Origin: Rubrivivax sp.
Lineage (GTDB): Bacteria > Pseudomonadota > Gammaproteobacteria > Burkholderiales > Burkholderiaceae
Direction of reading: 5' to 3'
Assembly: GCA_016790225.1 (NCBI GenBank)
Contig: JAEUOZ010000068.1
Location: 1-63,347 of the forward strand
Length of the DNA stretch: 63,347 bases
The first letter of the stretch is position 1, and every line of letters starts with the position of its first letter. Below are positions 20,112 through 29,586 of this stretch, piece after piece. The notes beneath the pieces are model-generated. The model was not told where the DNA came from and searched no databases. It saw nothing but the letters and a program-made list of their open reading frames with translations. The translations under genes were made by a program, and so were the position numbers.

Positions 20112-20870
20112 ATGCAGATCGCAGGCAAGGTTTTCATCGTCACGGGCGGCGCTTCGGGGCTTGGCGAAGGCACGGCGCGCATGCTCGCGGCCAACGGCGC
20201 CAGGCTCGTGATCGCCGATCTGCAGGCTGAAAAGGGCGAGGCGCTCGCGCGCGACATCGGCGGCGTCTTCGTCAAGTGCGATGTCAGCCAGGAAGCCGAC
20301 GGCCAGGCCGTCGTGGCCGCTGCCACTGCGGCGGGCAAGCTGATGGGCCTGGTCAATTGCGCCGGCATCGCACCGGCCGTCAAGACCGTGGGCCGCGAAG
20401 GCGCGCACCCGCTGAGCGTCTACACCAAGACCATCATGGTCAATCTGGTGGGCAGCTTCAACATGATCCGGCTGGCCGCCGAGGCCATGTGCCGCAACGA
20501 TCCGGAAAGCACGGGCGAGCGCGGCGTGCTGATCAGCACCGCCAGCGTGGCCGCCTATGACGGCCAGATCGGCCAGGCAGCCTACAGCGCCAGCAAGGGC
20601 GGCGTGGTCGGCATGACGCTGCCGATCGCGCGCGATCTGGCCCGCAACGGCATCCGCAACATGACCATCGCGCCCGGCATCTTCGGCACCCCCATGCTCT
20701 TTGGCATGCCCAAGGAAGTGCAGGACGCGCTGGCGGCCAGCGTGCCCTTCCCCAGCCGCCTGGGCACGCCGGACGACTACGCCAAGCTCGTGAAGCACAT
20801 CATCGAGAACGACATGCTCAACGGCGAGGTCATCCGCCTCGACGGCGCGATCCGGCTCGCGCCGAAGTGA
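20112..20870 (+). CDS. Short-chain dehydrogenase, HSD10 / 3-hydroxyacyl-CoA dehydrogenase type
   Basis: A 252-residue NAD(H)-dependent SDR. The Rossmann motif VTGGASGLGEGTA is at residues 11-23, and the catalytic Ser and Tyr-x3-Lys are in STASVAAYDGQIGQ and AAYSASKGG. The segments GMTLPIARDLARNGIR and APGIFGTPMLFGMP closely resemble human HSD10 and bacterial 3-hydroxy-2-methylbutyryl-CoA dehydrogenases, suggesting a role in fatty acid or isoleucine degradation. AGGAGA precedes the ATG. The next gene starts seven bases after its stop. Confidence 0.88.
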   Translation: MQIAGKVFIVTGGASGLGEGTARMLAANGARLVIADLQAEKGEALARDIGGVFVKCDVSQEADGQAVVAAATAAGKLMGLVNCAGIAPAVKTVGREGAHPLSVYTKTIMVNLVGSFNMIRLAAEAMCRNDPESTGERGVLISTASVAAYDGQIGQAAYSASKGGVVGMTLPIARDLARNGIRNMTIAPGIFGTPMLFGMPKEVQDALAASVPFPSRLGTPDDYAKLVKHIIENDMLNGEVIRLDGAIRLAPK

Positions 20871-20877
20871 CACGCTG

Positions 20878-22191
20878 ATGGCCTCGAAGCAGCCCGCCTG
20901 GGCCCAGGATCCTCGCCTGGGCCGCGCCCAGTGGCATGCCCAGCGCGGCGAGGTGCTGCAGGCCGATGTGCTGCTGCGCGGACTGCTGAAGGACCATCCG
21001 GATTGCCTGCCCGCGCTCGACGGGCTCTCCAGCTTTGCCGCCGAGCGCGGCGATCTGCAGATGGCCGCCGGCCTGATCGGCCAGGCCCTGCGGCTGGCGC
21101 CCGAAGACCCGGGCCTGGCCTTGCGCCAGGCACAGATCCTGGCCGCTGACGGCCAGCTGGACGAGGCGGCATTGCGGCTGCAGGCCTTGCTGCAGGCGCA
21201 TCCCGACGAAGGCCTGGCCTGGCTGCTGCTGGCCGATGTGCGGGAGGTGCAAGGCAATACCCTGGGCGCACTGCGGGCGCGCTACCAGGGCATCACGCGC
21301 AGCCAGAAGGCCGGCCGCTGGCTTGATCGAGCATCGACCGAACCGCAGCTGCTGGAGACCGTGCTGCGCCACATCGAAAGCCTGCGGCAGCAGCGGCGCG
21401 AGCAGTTCCGGGCCTCGTTCGACAGCGTGCGCACGGCCTTTGGCGCTTCCGAACTCCAGCGCGTGGATCGCGCGCTCAGCGGCTTTCTGGGCGAGTGGGA
21501 CGCCACGCCGCCCGATCCGCGGCAGCGGCCCAAGTTCTTCTACTTTCCCGATCTGCCGCCGGGGCCCTATCACGACCCCTACCTCCAGCCCTGGGCCCGC
21601 ACGCTGCAGCAGGCCTGGGAGCCGATCCGCGACGAGGCCCTCGGGCTGCTGCAGGAAGACCGTGATTTCGAGAGTTTTCTGGGGCTCAAGCCGGGCCAGA
21701 AGGCGCCGGACTATGTGGGCGGCAGCAACCCCAACGCCTCATGGGACGCCTTCTTCTTCTACCGCCGAGGTCGCCGATTCGATGCCAACCACCTGCGCTG
21801 CCCGGTCACCAGCGCCGTGCTCGAAAGCGTGGAACTCTGCCGCGTGGGCCAGCAGGCGCCCGAGGTCTGCTTTTCGGTGATCCGGCCGCAGTCCACCATC
21901 GTGCGGCACTTCGGCGTGACCAATACACGCCTGGTCATGCACCTGCCGCTGCTGGTGCCGCCGGGCTGCGCGCTCAACGTCATCGACGGCGGCGAGCACG
22001 CCTGGAAGCCGGGCGAGCTGATGATGTTCGACGACACCTTTCAGCACGAGGCCTGGAACACCAGCGATGAGCCGCGGCTCATCGTGCTGATGGACTGCTG
22101 GAACCCGCACCTGACCGAGCCGGAAAAGCTCGCCGTCAAGGCGCTGGTGGAGATGATCGACTCGGTCGAGAACAGCGCGGCCGTCGCCTGA
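20878..22191 (+). CDS. TPR protein with C-terminal aspartyl/asparaginyl beta-hydroxylase domain
   Basis: 437 residues. The N-terminal half (about 1-140) is helical with TPR-like Ala/Leu spacing. The C-terminal part (about 215-425) is an Asp/Asn beta-hydroxylase (PF05118), an Fe(II)/2-oxoglutarate dioxygenase. Iron ligands H344 (VRHFGVTN) and H390 (TFQHEAWN) are present, as are MHLPLLVPPGC, WKPGELMMFDD and the 2-oxoglutarate Arg (EPRLIVLMDCWNP). The protein substrate is unknown; the TPR part may recruit it. It probably shares a transcript with the preceding dehydrogenase. Confidence 0.88.
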   Translation: MASKQPAWAQDPRLGRAQWHAQRGEVLQADVLLRGLLKDHPDCLPALDGLSSFAAERGDLQMAAGLIGQALRLAPEDPGLALRQAQILAADGQLDEAALRLQALLQAHPDEGLAWLLLADVREVQGNTLGALRARYQGITRSQKAGRWLDRASTEPQLLETVLRHIESLRQQRREQFRASFDSVRTAFGASELQRVDRALSGFLGEWDATPPDPRQRPKFFYFPDLPPGPYHDPYLQPWARTLQQAWEPIRDEALGLLQEDRDFESFLGLKPGQKAPDYVGGSNPNASWDAFFFYRRGRRFDANHLRCPVTSAVLESVELCRVGQQAPEVCFSVIRPQSTIVRHFGVTNTRLVMHLPLLVPPGCALNVIDGGEHAWKPGELMMFDDTFQHEAWNTSDEPRLIVLMDCWNPHLTEPEKLAVKALVEMIDSVENSAAVA

Positions 22192-22196
22192 GGCCC

Positions 22197-22215
22197 GGCC
22201 GCCTGCATGGCGGCC
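22197..22215. terminator. Hairpin between convergent beta-hydroxylase and S9 peptidase genes
   Basis: GGCCGCC (22197-22203) and GGCGGCC (22209-22215) form a perfect 7-bp stem with a TGCAT loop. It sits six bases after one stop and nine before the other. It has no T-run and is proposed as a bidirectional terminator by position. Confidence 0.5.
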
Positions 22216-22223
22216 CGCTGCCC

Positions 22224-24248
22224 TCAGCGCGTGTGGCGTGCCAGGAAGCGCTCCACGCGCGTCCAGAAGTCCACCAGGTTCTTCTCCAGCATGAAGCCGT
22301 GGCCTTCCTGCTCGTAGACGACCCATTCCACCTCCACCTTGCCGGCGTCCTTCAGCGCATCGCGCATCCGGGTGCCATGGGGCAAGGGCACGCGGAAGTC
22401 TTCGCTTCCGTAGGCCATCAGCACGGGCTTGGTGATCTCGCGCGCCCGCTTCAGGGGCGAGGTCGCATCCAGCTGGGCCTTGTCCTTCTCGCGGTCGCCC
22501 ACGAGGGCCGGCAAGCCGTAGCGCTGCCAGGCCGAACCGGCAAAGTCACTCCAGTCGACGGAATACATCAGCTCGATGTCGGTGACGCCCACCCAGTTGA
22601 TGCCCGCTCGGTAGAGATCGGGTTCCTTGACCAGCCCCATCATCGCGGCATAGCCGCCGTAGCTGGCGCCGGCAATCACCAGGCGCCTGGGATCGGCCAG
22701 GCCTTGCGCCACGGCCCAGCGCGTGGCGTCGGTCACGTCGTCCTGCATCTTCAGGCCCCACTGCTTCCAGCCGGCCCTGAAGTGCTTCGCGCCATATCCC
22801 GTGCTGCCGCGGAATTCGGCCTCCACCACCAGATACCCGCGCGAGGCCAGAAACTGGGCATCGGCATTCCAGCCCCACTCGTGACCGCGGACGAAGGGAC
22901 CGCCATGCACCAGCACCACCGTCGGCCACGGGCCCTTGCCCTGCGGCTTGGTGAGGTAGACCGGCATCTCCAGCCCATCGCGCGCCTTCACGCGCACCAT
23001 GTCCTGCGTGCCCATCTGGGCCGCGTCGATCCAGGGCCGGCTGGCTCCCAGCAGCGTCAACGAGGCTCGGCCTTCCTTGCTCTTGTCGAAGAGAAAGTAC
23101 ACCGGCGGCTGGCGGTCAGACCGGGTCTCGACCACATGCAGGCTCTGCTGCTTGCAGCTCAGACCGCAGTACAGCGTGTTGACACCATCCGGCAGCAGCT
23201 TGTCCACCCGCTCCTGGATGGCACGCATCTCGTCGTCCAGCCAGGCCGTGCCCGCGGCGTCTGCCGTGTAGCGCACGCCGATCAGGCGCCGGCTCGGGCC
23301 ATCAAATACGGCGCCCGAGTCGATGTCATAGCCCTGGAGCGCAAAGAAGGGGCGTTCGGCCAGCTTGCGGGTCGCCATGTCGAAGTGGAACAGCGCCGTG
23401 GTGCGCGCGGCATCGCCGCGCAGCGCCGAGACGATCATCCGGCCGTCGGGCTCGAAGCCGACCGGTGAGAAGCTGCCCGGCGCCGGGTCCACCATGTCGA
23501 CGCTGCCGAAGCTCACCCAGGGTGCTTCGGCCGAGGCCCGTGCAAAGACCTGTGCGGTGCGGCGCCCGTCCGAACTCACGGCGGCCCGCGCCACACCGGC
23601 AGCATCGAAGACCCAGTCCATGGCATTGGGCGGGGGATCCTTGATCAGCTCACGCGTCGCCCGCGTCTGGGTGTTCAGGCGCAGCAGGGTGGTACTGCCT
23701 GCCTGGCCCTCGTATTCCAGAAAGTTGTAGCGCTTGACGATGACGTCGTCAGTCCCGTCGCGCAGCACACGCTCCAAGGCGTGGGTCCAGCGCAAGGGCC
23801 GGATCGCCGCATGCCCCTGGCTCTCGAAGGCGCGCCCCCGGCCGACCAGGAAGACAAAGTCGCTGCCATCGGCATTGACGGCATACAGGCCGCCCAGGAA
23901 CTGCTCACCCAGCGGAGCCTGCGTGTCGTAGAGCGACATCACCAGGCGGCGATCATTGACCCACGCGAACTCGCGGATGTCGGCATCGTTGAAGCGGGCC
24001 ACGCCCACCCGCTTGCCAGGCGTGGCCACGTCGGCGACGGCCAGGGCGTTGCGGCCATCCGGACCCGCCACCAGCATGGCAATGCGCTTGCCGTCGGGGG
24101 ACAGCGTGGGCTGCGCCAGGGCCGGCACCTTGAAGAAGTTCGCCACCGGCACGTCGGCCGGCCGGGCCTGCGCGCGGGTGTCCGGCGAGGCGGCCATGAG
24201 GCCCGCGGCCAGCGCCAGGCCACAGGCGATCGAAACAAAACAGCGCAT
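22224..24248 (-). CDS. Exported S9 family prolyl-oligopeptidase-type serine peptidase
   Basis: 674 residues with a signal peptide (about 1-26, ending DTRAQA), a beta-propeller region and a C-terminal alpha/beta hydrolase. The catalytic triad is approximately S529 (GASYGGYAAM), D617 (YGSEDFRVP) and H650 (EQEGHGF). It resembles acylaminoacyl or dipeptidyl peptidases (S9C), cleaving short peptides in the periplasm. It is a paralogue of the S9 enzyme at 29604-31646. It starts 55 bases from the divergent methyltransferase gene. Confidence 0.92.
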   Translation of the reverse strand: MRCFVSIACGLALAAGLMAASPDTRAQARPADVPVANFFKVPALAQPTLSPDGKRIAMLVAGPDGRNALAVADVATPGKRVGVARFNDADIREFAWVNDRRLVMSLYDTQAPLGEQFLGGLYAVNADGSDFVFLVGRGRAFESQGHAAIRPLRWTHALERVLRDGTDDVIVKRYNFLEYEGQAGSTTLLRLNTQTRATRELIKDPPPNAMDWVFDAAGVARAAVSSDGRRTAQVFARASAEAPWVSFGSVDMVDPAPGSFSPVGFEPDGRMIVSALRGDAARTTALFHFDMATRKLAERPFFALQGYDIDSGAVFDGPSRRLIGVRYTADAAGTAWLDDEMRAIQERVDKLLPDGVNTLYCGLSCKQQSLHVVETRSDRQPPVYFLFDKSKEGRASLTLLGASRPWIDAAQMGTQDMVRVKARDGLEMPVYLTKPQGKGPWPTVVLVHGGPFVRGHEWGWNADAQFLASRGYLVVEAEFRGSTGYGAKHFRAGWKQWGLKMQDDVTDATRWAVAQGLADPRRLVIAGASYGGYAAMMGLVKEPDLYRAGINWVGVTDIELMYSVDWSDFAGSAWQRYGLPALVGDREKDKAQLDATSPLKRAREITKPVLMAYGSEDFRVPLPHGTRMRDALKDAGKVEVEWVVYEQEGHGFMLEKNLVDFWTRVERFLARHTR

Positions 24249-24303
24249 GGGATGGATGACGGTTGACGGAAGACAAGCCAGTTTATCGAGTCAGCCACAG
24301 ACC

Positions 24304-25362
24304 ATGACATCATCGGTATTTGTGAAGCACACACTCGAAGCTGCCGGCACCGCGGCGGGATCCGCCGCAGACACCCTGCCCGCTCCTGACAGCCTGACGC
24401 GGCGCCAGAACTGGACGCGCCACTGGGCCAGCGGTGCAGCCCACTCCTGCACAGGCAGCTTTGGCGAGACCTACGGCGGCGCGCTGGCCACCTTCTGGAG
24501 CCGGGTCTTCCGCGGCCTGCCGCCCGGCGCGCAGCTTCTGGATATCGCCACCGGCAACGGCGCTGTGCCCCGCCTCCTGATGCGCGAACGCGAGCTGGCG
24601 AGCGGCATCAGCTGCCACGCGATCGATCTGGCCGATGTCGCGCCCGCCTGGGCTGGCAGCCTGGATGGCGGGCAGCGCCCGCGCCTGCAGTTCCACGGCG
24701 GCGTGTCGGCCGATCAGCTACCGTTCGAAAACAGCCGCTTCGATGGCGTGAGCAGCCAGTACGGCATCGAATACGCCAATCTCGACCTCGCGATGGCCGA
24801 GGCGTTGCGGGTGCTGAAGCCCGGTGGTCTGCTGGCCCTGGTGCTGCACCATGCCGACTCTCGACCGGTGAGTCTGGCGCAGTGGGAAGTCGAGCACCTG
24901 GACTGGCTGCTGGGCGAAGACGGCCTGCTGCCCTGCGCGCACGAGCTGCTGGAACCGCTGGAGCGCGCTCGCAGCCCCGAGGGGCGGGCCGCGCTCGAGT
25001 CCGACCCGGCCGCGGCCGCGGTGCGCGAGCGCTTCAACGCGGCCCAGGATCGGCTGGCCGAGCGCGCGCAGCAGCGTGCCGATGGCGCGGACGTGCTGTT
25101 CGAGGCCCGCCAGGCCGTGTCGCAAGTGATCCAGACGCTCTTCCAGCGCGATCGGCAGGCAGCGCAGGCCCAGTTGCAGGCCTTGAGCGTCGCCTTCGAA
25201 GACACCCGGTTTCGCCTGCAGGAGCTGCGCCGCTGCGCCTTGAGTGCCGAAGGGCTGTCTCATCATGTCCAGCGTCTGCTCCTGCAGGGCTTCCACGTGG
25301 AGTGCGGCCCCTTGCACGAGCAGGGCCACCTGATGGGCTGGCAGCTGCGCGCGCAGCGCTGA
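24304..25362 (+). CDS. SAM-dependent methyltransferase with helical C-terminal region
   Basis: 352 residues. A class I methyltransferase fold has motif I LLDIATGNGAVPRLLM near residue 78, an acidic motif II region (CHAIDLADVAP) and a post-I motif (FDGVSSQYGIEYANL). RVLKPGGLLALVLHH is the conserved beta-5 region. The last 130 residues are Gln/Arg/Glu-rich helices, possibly coiled-coil. The substrate is unknown. The start at 24304 leaves a 55-base promoter region shared with the divergent peptidase. Confidence 0.82.
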   Translation: MTSSVFVKHTLEAAGTAAGSAADTLPAPDSLTRRQNWTRHWASGAAHSCTGSFGETYGGALATFWSRVFRGLPPGAQLLDIATGNGAVPRLLMRERELASGISCHAIDLADVAPAWAGSLDGGQRPRLQFHGGVSADQLPFENSRFDGVSSQYGIEYANLDLAMAEALRVLKPGGLLALVLHHADSRPVSLAQWEVEHLDWLLGEDGLLPCAHELLEPLERARSPEGRAALESDPAAAAVRERFNAAQDRLAERAQQRADGADVLFEARQAVSQVIQTLFQRDRQAAQAQLQALSVAFEDTRFRLQELRRCALSAEGLSHHVQRLLLQGFHVECGPLHEQGHLMGWQLRAQR

Positions 25363-25466
25363 GCGCCCCGGCCCGCAGCAAGAAAGTTCCGCCGGCCTGT
25401 AACTTCCGCGCGCACCCGTCGACTGGGAGAGGTCACCACCCATCTCATCCCATCCGAGGAGTCCCC

Positions 25467-26480
25467 GTGCGCAAGCTTCCCTACTCGATGCCCCTGGGCG
25501 TCATCGCAACGGCCCTGGCGGCCATGGCCGCGCCTGCGCCATCCGTGGCCCAGGTCGATCCTGGCAAGTTTCTCGATACCTTCGAGTCGACCTTCGGCAA
25601 GTTCGATGGCTTTCGGCGCTCCGGCGCCAAGGGCATCTGCGCGAGCGGTGAATTTGTCGGCAGCGCCGATGGCCGCGCACTGTCCACGGCCTCGGCCTTC
25701 AGCGGCGCTCCGATTCCGGTGATCGTGCGCTTCTCGGTCGGTGGGGCCAGCCCGACCGCCGCCGACAACGGCAAGTCACAGCGCAACATGGCACTGCAGT
25801 TCACGCTGCCGGGCGGCGAGATCTGGCAGATGGGCAACATCTCGGCCCCGGTCTTCGGCGCGGCGACGCCCGAGCAGTTCCTGGGCCGGCTCGAGTCGCT
25901 GCGTCCTGATCCGGCCACCCGGGCCGCCGATCCGGCCAAGGTCAAGGCCTTCGCCGACGCCAATCCTGAGGTGCTTCTGCAAGGCAGGCACTTCGCCAGC
26001 CAGCCGGTGCCGGCCAGCTTCGCGACCGTCAACTACTGGGGCGTTCATGCCTTCGGCTTTGTCGATGGGCGCGGCAACAAGCAGTGGGGCAAATGGATCT
26101 TCGAGCCGGTCGGCGGTACCGTGGGCCTGAGCGACGACGAGGCCAAGGCCAAAGGCCCCAACTTTCTCTTTGCCGAGCTGCGTGACCGGGTCAAGGCCGG
26201 CAATGCGAACTTCGACTTCAACCTGCAGCTGGCGCAAGCCGGTGACAGGCTCGACAGTGCCGTCGTGCCCTTGCCTGCGGATCGCAAGAAGGTGACGCTG
26301 GGCCGGCTGCGCATCACCGAGGTGGCGCCGGACGGCGGCGGCGCATGCCTGACGATCACCTACGTCCCGACGCTGTTGCCCAAGGGCGTGGAAGCCTCTG
26401 CCGACCCGGTGTTGCACGGCCGCGCCGCGCCCTACGCCGTCGGTCTGGGGCGTCGCCTCACCGAAGGCGCGAAGCAGTAG
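25467..26480 (+). CDS. Exported catalase-fold protein lacking the distal histidine
   Basis: 337 residues starting at GTG 25467 (GAGGAG six bases upstream), with a signal peptide ending PSVAQ. The sequence follows the catalase-family peroxidase (SrpA-type) fold: RGAKG-like region, VIVRFSVGG, NMALQFTLPGG and the C-terminal DPVLHGRAAPYAVGLGRR with the Arg319-x3-Tyr323 proximal haem-ligand pattern. The normally invariant catalytic His of the 'HAKG' motif is Gly53 here (RRSGAKG). It may bind haem, but catalase or peroxidase activity is doubtful. Confidence 0.88.
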   Translation: MRKLPYSMPLGVIATALAAMAAPAPSVAQVDPGKFLDTFESTFGKFDGFRRSGAKGICASGEFVGSADGRALSTASAFSGAPIPVIVRFSVGGASPTAADNGKSQRNMALQFTLPGGEIWQMGNISAPVFGAATPEQFLGRLESLRPDPATRAADPAKVKAFADANPEVLLQGRHFASQPVPASFATVNYWGVHAFGFVDGRGNKQWGKWIFEPVGGTVGLSDDEAKAKGPNFLFAELRDRVKAGNANFDFNLQLAQAGDRLDSAVVPLPADRKKVTLGRLRITEVAPDGGGACLTITYVPTLLPKGVEASADPVLHGRAAPYAVGLGRRLTEGAKQ

Positions 26481-26545
26481 CCCTGGTCGTCGGCGACTGC
26501 GGCGCGAGCCAGGCGCAGGAGTGCGCCCTTGCCGTCCGCACCAAG

Positions 26546-26570
26546 AAAAAGGGCCCCGCGTGCGGGGCCC
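26546..26570 (-). terminator. Intrinsic terminator of the TonB receptor gene
   Basis: GGGCCCCGC (26551-26559) and GCGGGGCCC (26562-26570) form a perfect 9-bp stem. On the minus strand it is followed by TTTTTCTTGG. It lies 29 bases beyond the receptor stop and may also end the convergent catalase-fold transcript. Confidence 0.85.
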
Positions 26571-26599
26571 TCTGGAGCTGAAGGAACCGGGGGTCCGGA

Positions 26600-29134
26600 T
26601 CAGAACTTCATCTCGGCCTTCATGTAGTACTGGGCGCCGTAGGCGTCGTACAGGTAGTAGTTGAAGGGCTTCTGGTCATAGGGCGAGCCCACCAGCGCGG
26701 GCAGCTTGCCGCCGGCATTGACGGCACCCAGCGTCAGCTTCAGGCCCTTGACCGGGGTCGACCAGGCCACCTGCAGGTCATGCGTGACCCAGCCACCGGC
26801 AAAGTCACCGGTCGGGTCGCCGTTCTTGGCGATGTAGTTGATGTTCCAGTTCGCCTCGAACGGGCCCATGCTCCAGCGGTTGTTCAAGGAGGCGCGAGCC
26901 TTGGGCTGGCCGAAGTCGCCGTTGAAGTCCACGCCGTCCTGCACCCACTTGGTCGATTCAGACCAGATCAGCTCGTGGCTGAAGCGCCCGAAACCGCCGA
27001 CGCTGTGCTTCAGCAGCAGGCTCAGGTCGATGCCGGCCATCTTCCAGGTGCCTTCGTTGGCGAAGCCGCTGACGATCTGCAGGATGGCACCGGTGGCCGG
27101 ATCGCGGCGGATCGACAGGCCCGTCGGGATGGCCAGCGGGCTGTCGCCGTTGTTGCGATCGACGATCGACTGCGCGCTGACGAAGCTCAGCACGTTGTCG
27201 ATGGTGGTGTTCCAGTAGTCGGCCTTCAAGCTGACCGCCGGCGTCACGTCCCAGATCACGCCGAACGAGAACTGCTTGGACTTCTCGGACTTCAGGTTGG
27301 GGTTGGAGATGCGCAGGCCGTTGATCTGGAATTCCTCGGTCTGGCACTGCGCCGCCGTGAAGCCACCATCGGCCAGGCAGTGCCGCGGATCGACCACGGT
27401 GTCGGCGCTGAACGAAGGCTTGGTGTACAGATCCGGCAGGCTGGGGGCGCGGAAGCCCTTGCCCGCACTGGCACGGACCGACAGGTTGGGCATCGGCTTC
27501 CACTTCATCGAAGCCTTGGGCGAAAAGTCGTTGCCGTAGTCCGAGTACATCTCGTAGCGCGCGGCCAGCGTCGCCTCAAGCGTCTTGGTGATGGGCATGA
27601 ACAGCTCTGCCGTGATGGCATCGACCTTGCGCGAGCCCTGTGCGGAACTGCCTGAGCTGCCCAGCACTTCACCGGCTTCGCTCAGCGAATCGTAGATGTC
27701 GCGGTAATCCTGCTTGCTGCTCTCGCCGCCCAGGAACAGGCGAGCATTGCCGCCACCCAGCTTGAACAGGTCCATCTGCGCATTGGCATAGATGTCCGTC
27801 TGAGCCCAGGCGCCGTCACGGCCCGTGGTCGTGGTGATCGACTTCAGCACCGTGTCCGTATTCTGGAACGGGTTGACGATGTTGTAGCGGCCGTCGTTGA
27901 TGGCTGCCGTGGCGAGACCCTTGACGATGAAGCCACGGCCCGTCTCGACGATCTTGGACACCGTGCGGCGTGCGCCGAAGTCGATGTCGAGACCGCGGAA
28001 CGTTCCCTGGAAGCCCAGCAGCACGTCATTGAGCGTGCCGTCGGTGAAGGTGTCGCGGTTGCCGGCCGCGGCGAAGCGGTGAGCCAGGAAGACGGGCTCG
28101 GTGAAGCCGCGCAGGTTGCCGGCGCTCGTGGGCACGATCAGGATGTTGTCCGGCACCGGCGCATAGCGGCCGAAGCTGGTGTTGTTGGTGGTGGACATGT
28201 TCATGTAGGCAGTCCAGTCCTTGGCGATCTTGACCTCGCCTCGGGCAAAGACCGACTTCGCGCCCGTCGCAGCTTCGTCAGCCGCCACCAGGTTGAAGTC
28301 ATAGCGGCAACGGCCCGTGCCATCGATGTAGAAGCCGAGATCCGGGAAGTTGCAGGTGCCCACCGTGCCGCGGTAGCCACCGCCGCTGATGTTGGCCAGG
28401 AAGCCGCCTGCGCCATCCGGCACGGCCTGGTAGAAGCCGTTGGAGAACGACGACGCACCCCGCGGTGCGCCCCAGGGGTAGTTGCGCACGAAGATGATGT
28501 CGCGCTCGGACTTGGAGGCGCCGAAGACCACGCGGCCCTTGTCGCTGCTGAAGCCGCCGATGGCCGACATCTCCACGCGGTCGCCGCCCTTGATGCTGGG
28601 CTTGGTTTCGCCATAGGACAGGGCAAAGCCTTCGAAATCCTTGCGCAGGATGACGTTGACCACGCCGCCGATGGCGTCCGAGCCGTAGGTGGCCGACGCG
28701 CCGTCGGTCAGGATCTCGATGCGCTCGACAGCCGCCATCGGGATGGAGTTCATGTCAGCCGAGTCGCCCACGTTCGGGGCCTTGGCCACACGACGGCCAT
28801 CGACCAGCACCAGGGTGCGGCTGCTGCCCAGGCCGCGCAGGCTGACGCCGGAGAAGGCCTGAGCCGAGCTGCCGGACTGCGGACGGAACTGGCCGGCCGA
28901 CGAGAAGGTGGTGTTGCGGATGAACTCCGCCACCGTGGTGGAGCCCGAAGCCTCAAGGTCCGCGCGCGTGTAGACGGTGATCGGCTGCGAACCTTCGGCA
29001 TCGGCGCGCTTGATGCGCGAGCCCGTGATTTCGATCGTTTGGGCTGACTGTGCGAACGCGGGCATGCTCGTCGCGAAGACGGCACCGCCCAGCGCGGCCA
29101 GCGCGGCGCTGCAGATCCTGGTTTTCTTGAACAT
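26600..29134 (-). CDS. TonB-dependent outer-membrane receptor
   Basis: 844 residues: signal peptide (MFKKTRICSAALAALGG... ending PAFAQ), a TonB-box-like QTIEITGSRIKR, a plug domain (TVAEFIRNTTF, LVLVDGRRVAKAP, VERIEILTDGASATYGSDAIGGVVNVI) and a 22-strand barrel ending in Phe (MKAEMKF). It imports a large or scarce substrate through the outer membrane using TonB-ExbBD energy. ATG 29134 follows AGGAGAG. It lies downstream of an S9 peptidase and a second receptor; a peptide substrate is inferred from this context only. Confidence 0.93.
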   Translation of the reverse strand: MFKKTRICSAALAALGGAVFATSMPAFAQSAQTIEITGSRIKRADAEGSQPITVYTRADLEASGSTTVAEFIRNTTFSSAGQFRPQSGSSAQAFSGVSLRGLGSSRTLVLVDGRRVAKAPNVGDSADMNSIPMAAVERIEILTDGASATYGSDAIGGVVNVILRKDFEGFALSYGETKPSIKGGDRVEMSAIGGFSSDKGRVVFGASKSERDIIFVRNYPWGAPRGASSFSNGFYQAVPDGAGGFLANISGGGYRGTVGTCNFPDLGFYIDGTGRCRYDFNLVAADEAATGAKSVFARGEVKIAKDWTAYMNMSTTNNTSFGRYAPVPDNILIVPTSAGNLRGFTEPVFLAHRFAAAGNRDTFTDGTLNDVLLGFQGTFRGLDIDFGARRTVSKIVETGRGFIVKGLATAAINDGRYNIVNPFQNTDTVLKSITTTTGRDGAWAQTDIYANAQMDLFKLGGGNARLFLGGESSKQDYRDIYDSLSEAGEVLGSSGSSAQGSRKVDAITAELFMPITKTLEATLAARYEMYSDYGNDFSPKASMKWKPMPNLSVRASAGKGFRAPSLPDLYTKPSFSADTVVDPRHCLADGGFTAAQCQTEEFQINGLRISNPNLKSEKSKQFSFGVIWDVTPAVSLKADYWNTTIDNVLSFVSAQSIVDRNNGDSPLAIPTGLSIRRDPATGAILQIVSGFANEGTWKMAGIDLSLLLKHSVGGFGRFSHELIWSESTKWVQDGVDFNGDFGQPKARASLNNRWSMGPFEANWNINYIAKNGDPTGDFAGGWVTHDLQVAWSTPVKGLKLTLGAVNAGGKLPALVGSPYDQKPFNYYLYDAYGAQYYMKAEMKF

Positions 29135-29195
29135 GGACTCTCCTGTGTCAATCAAGATGGTTGAGGCGCCTTCTTCGCAGCGAACGGAAAAGACA

Positions 29196-29216
29196 AAAAC
29201 CGGCCTCGTGGGCCGG
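29196..29216 (-). terminator. Terminator-like hairpin in the receptor leader
   Basis: CCGGCC (29200-29205) pairs with GGCCGG (29211-29216). On the minus strand the stem is followed by TTTTTG. It lies 61 bases upstream of the receptor ATG, so it would stop readthrough from the peptidase or act as an attenuator of the receptor. Confidence 0.55.
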
Positions 29217-29562
29217 CCCTGGATCGAGCGTCGAAGTACGTAACGAGATTGTCACGGCGCAGGTGGCAAGGGCCCCAGGGGGGAAAGCCATGAAGCCGCG
29301 CACAAAGCGCGTCAGGCGATCACCCACCGGACGCGACGGGGCCTGGCTGGCGCCAGCTAAGCCCTTGATATCAAATGGCTTTTTCTGGAGCGCGCCCTGG
29401 GAATCAGCCGGGGCACCGGCAGCGGCCACGCCATCACGCACAGACGGCAACCTGGCTGGCTGTCAGCAAAGCGCAACACTTACGAGCCCGCAGCGCTGCT
29501 GGCGTGCGATCTGGGGCGCACCCGCAGCCCAGGTAGTGGCCCGGCAGGCACCGCTTGGCACA

Positions 29563-29586
29563 GCCAGGCGCCGCGCGGCGCCTGGC
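29563..29586 (-). terminator. 24-base perfect palindrome after the S9 peptidase
   Basis: GCCAGGCGCCGC (29563-29574) is followed directly by its reverse complement GCGGCGCCTGGC (29575-29586). It begins 17 bases after the peptidase stop. Without a T-run it may be a processing or terminator stem protecting the 3' end. Confidence 0.5.
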
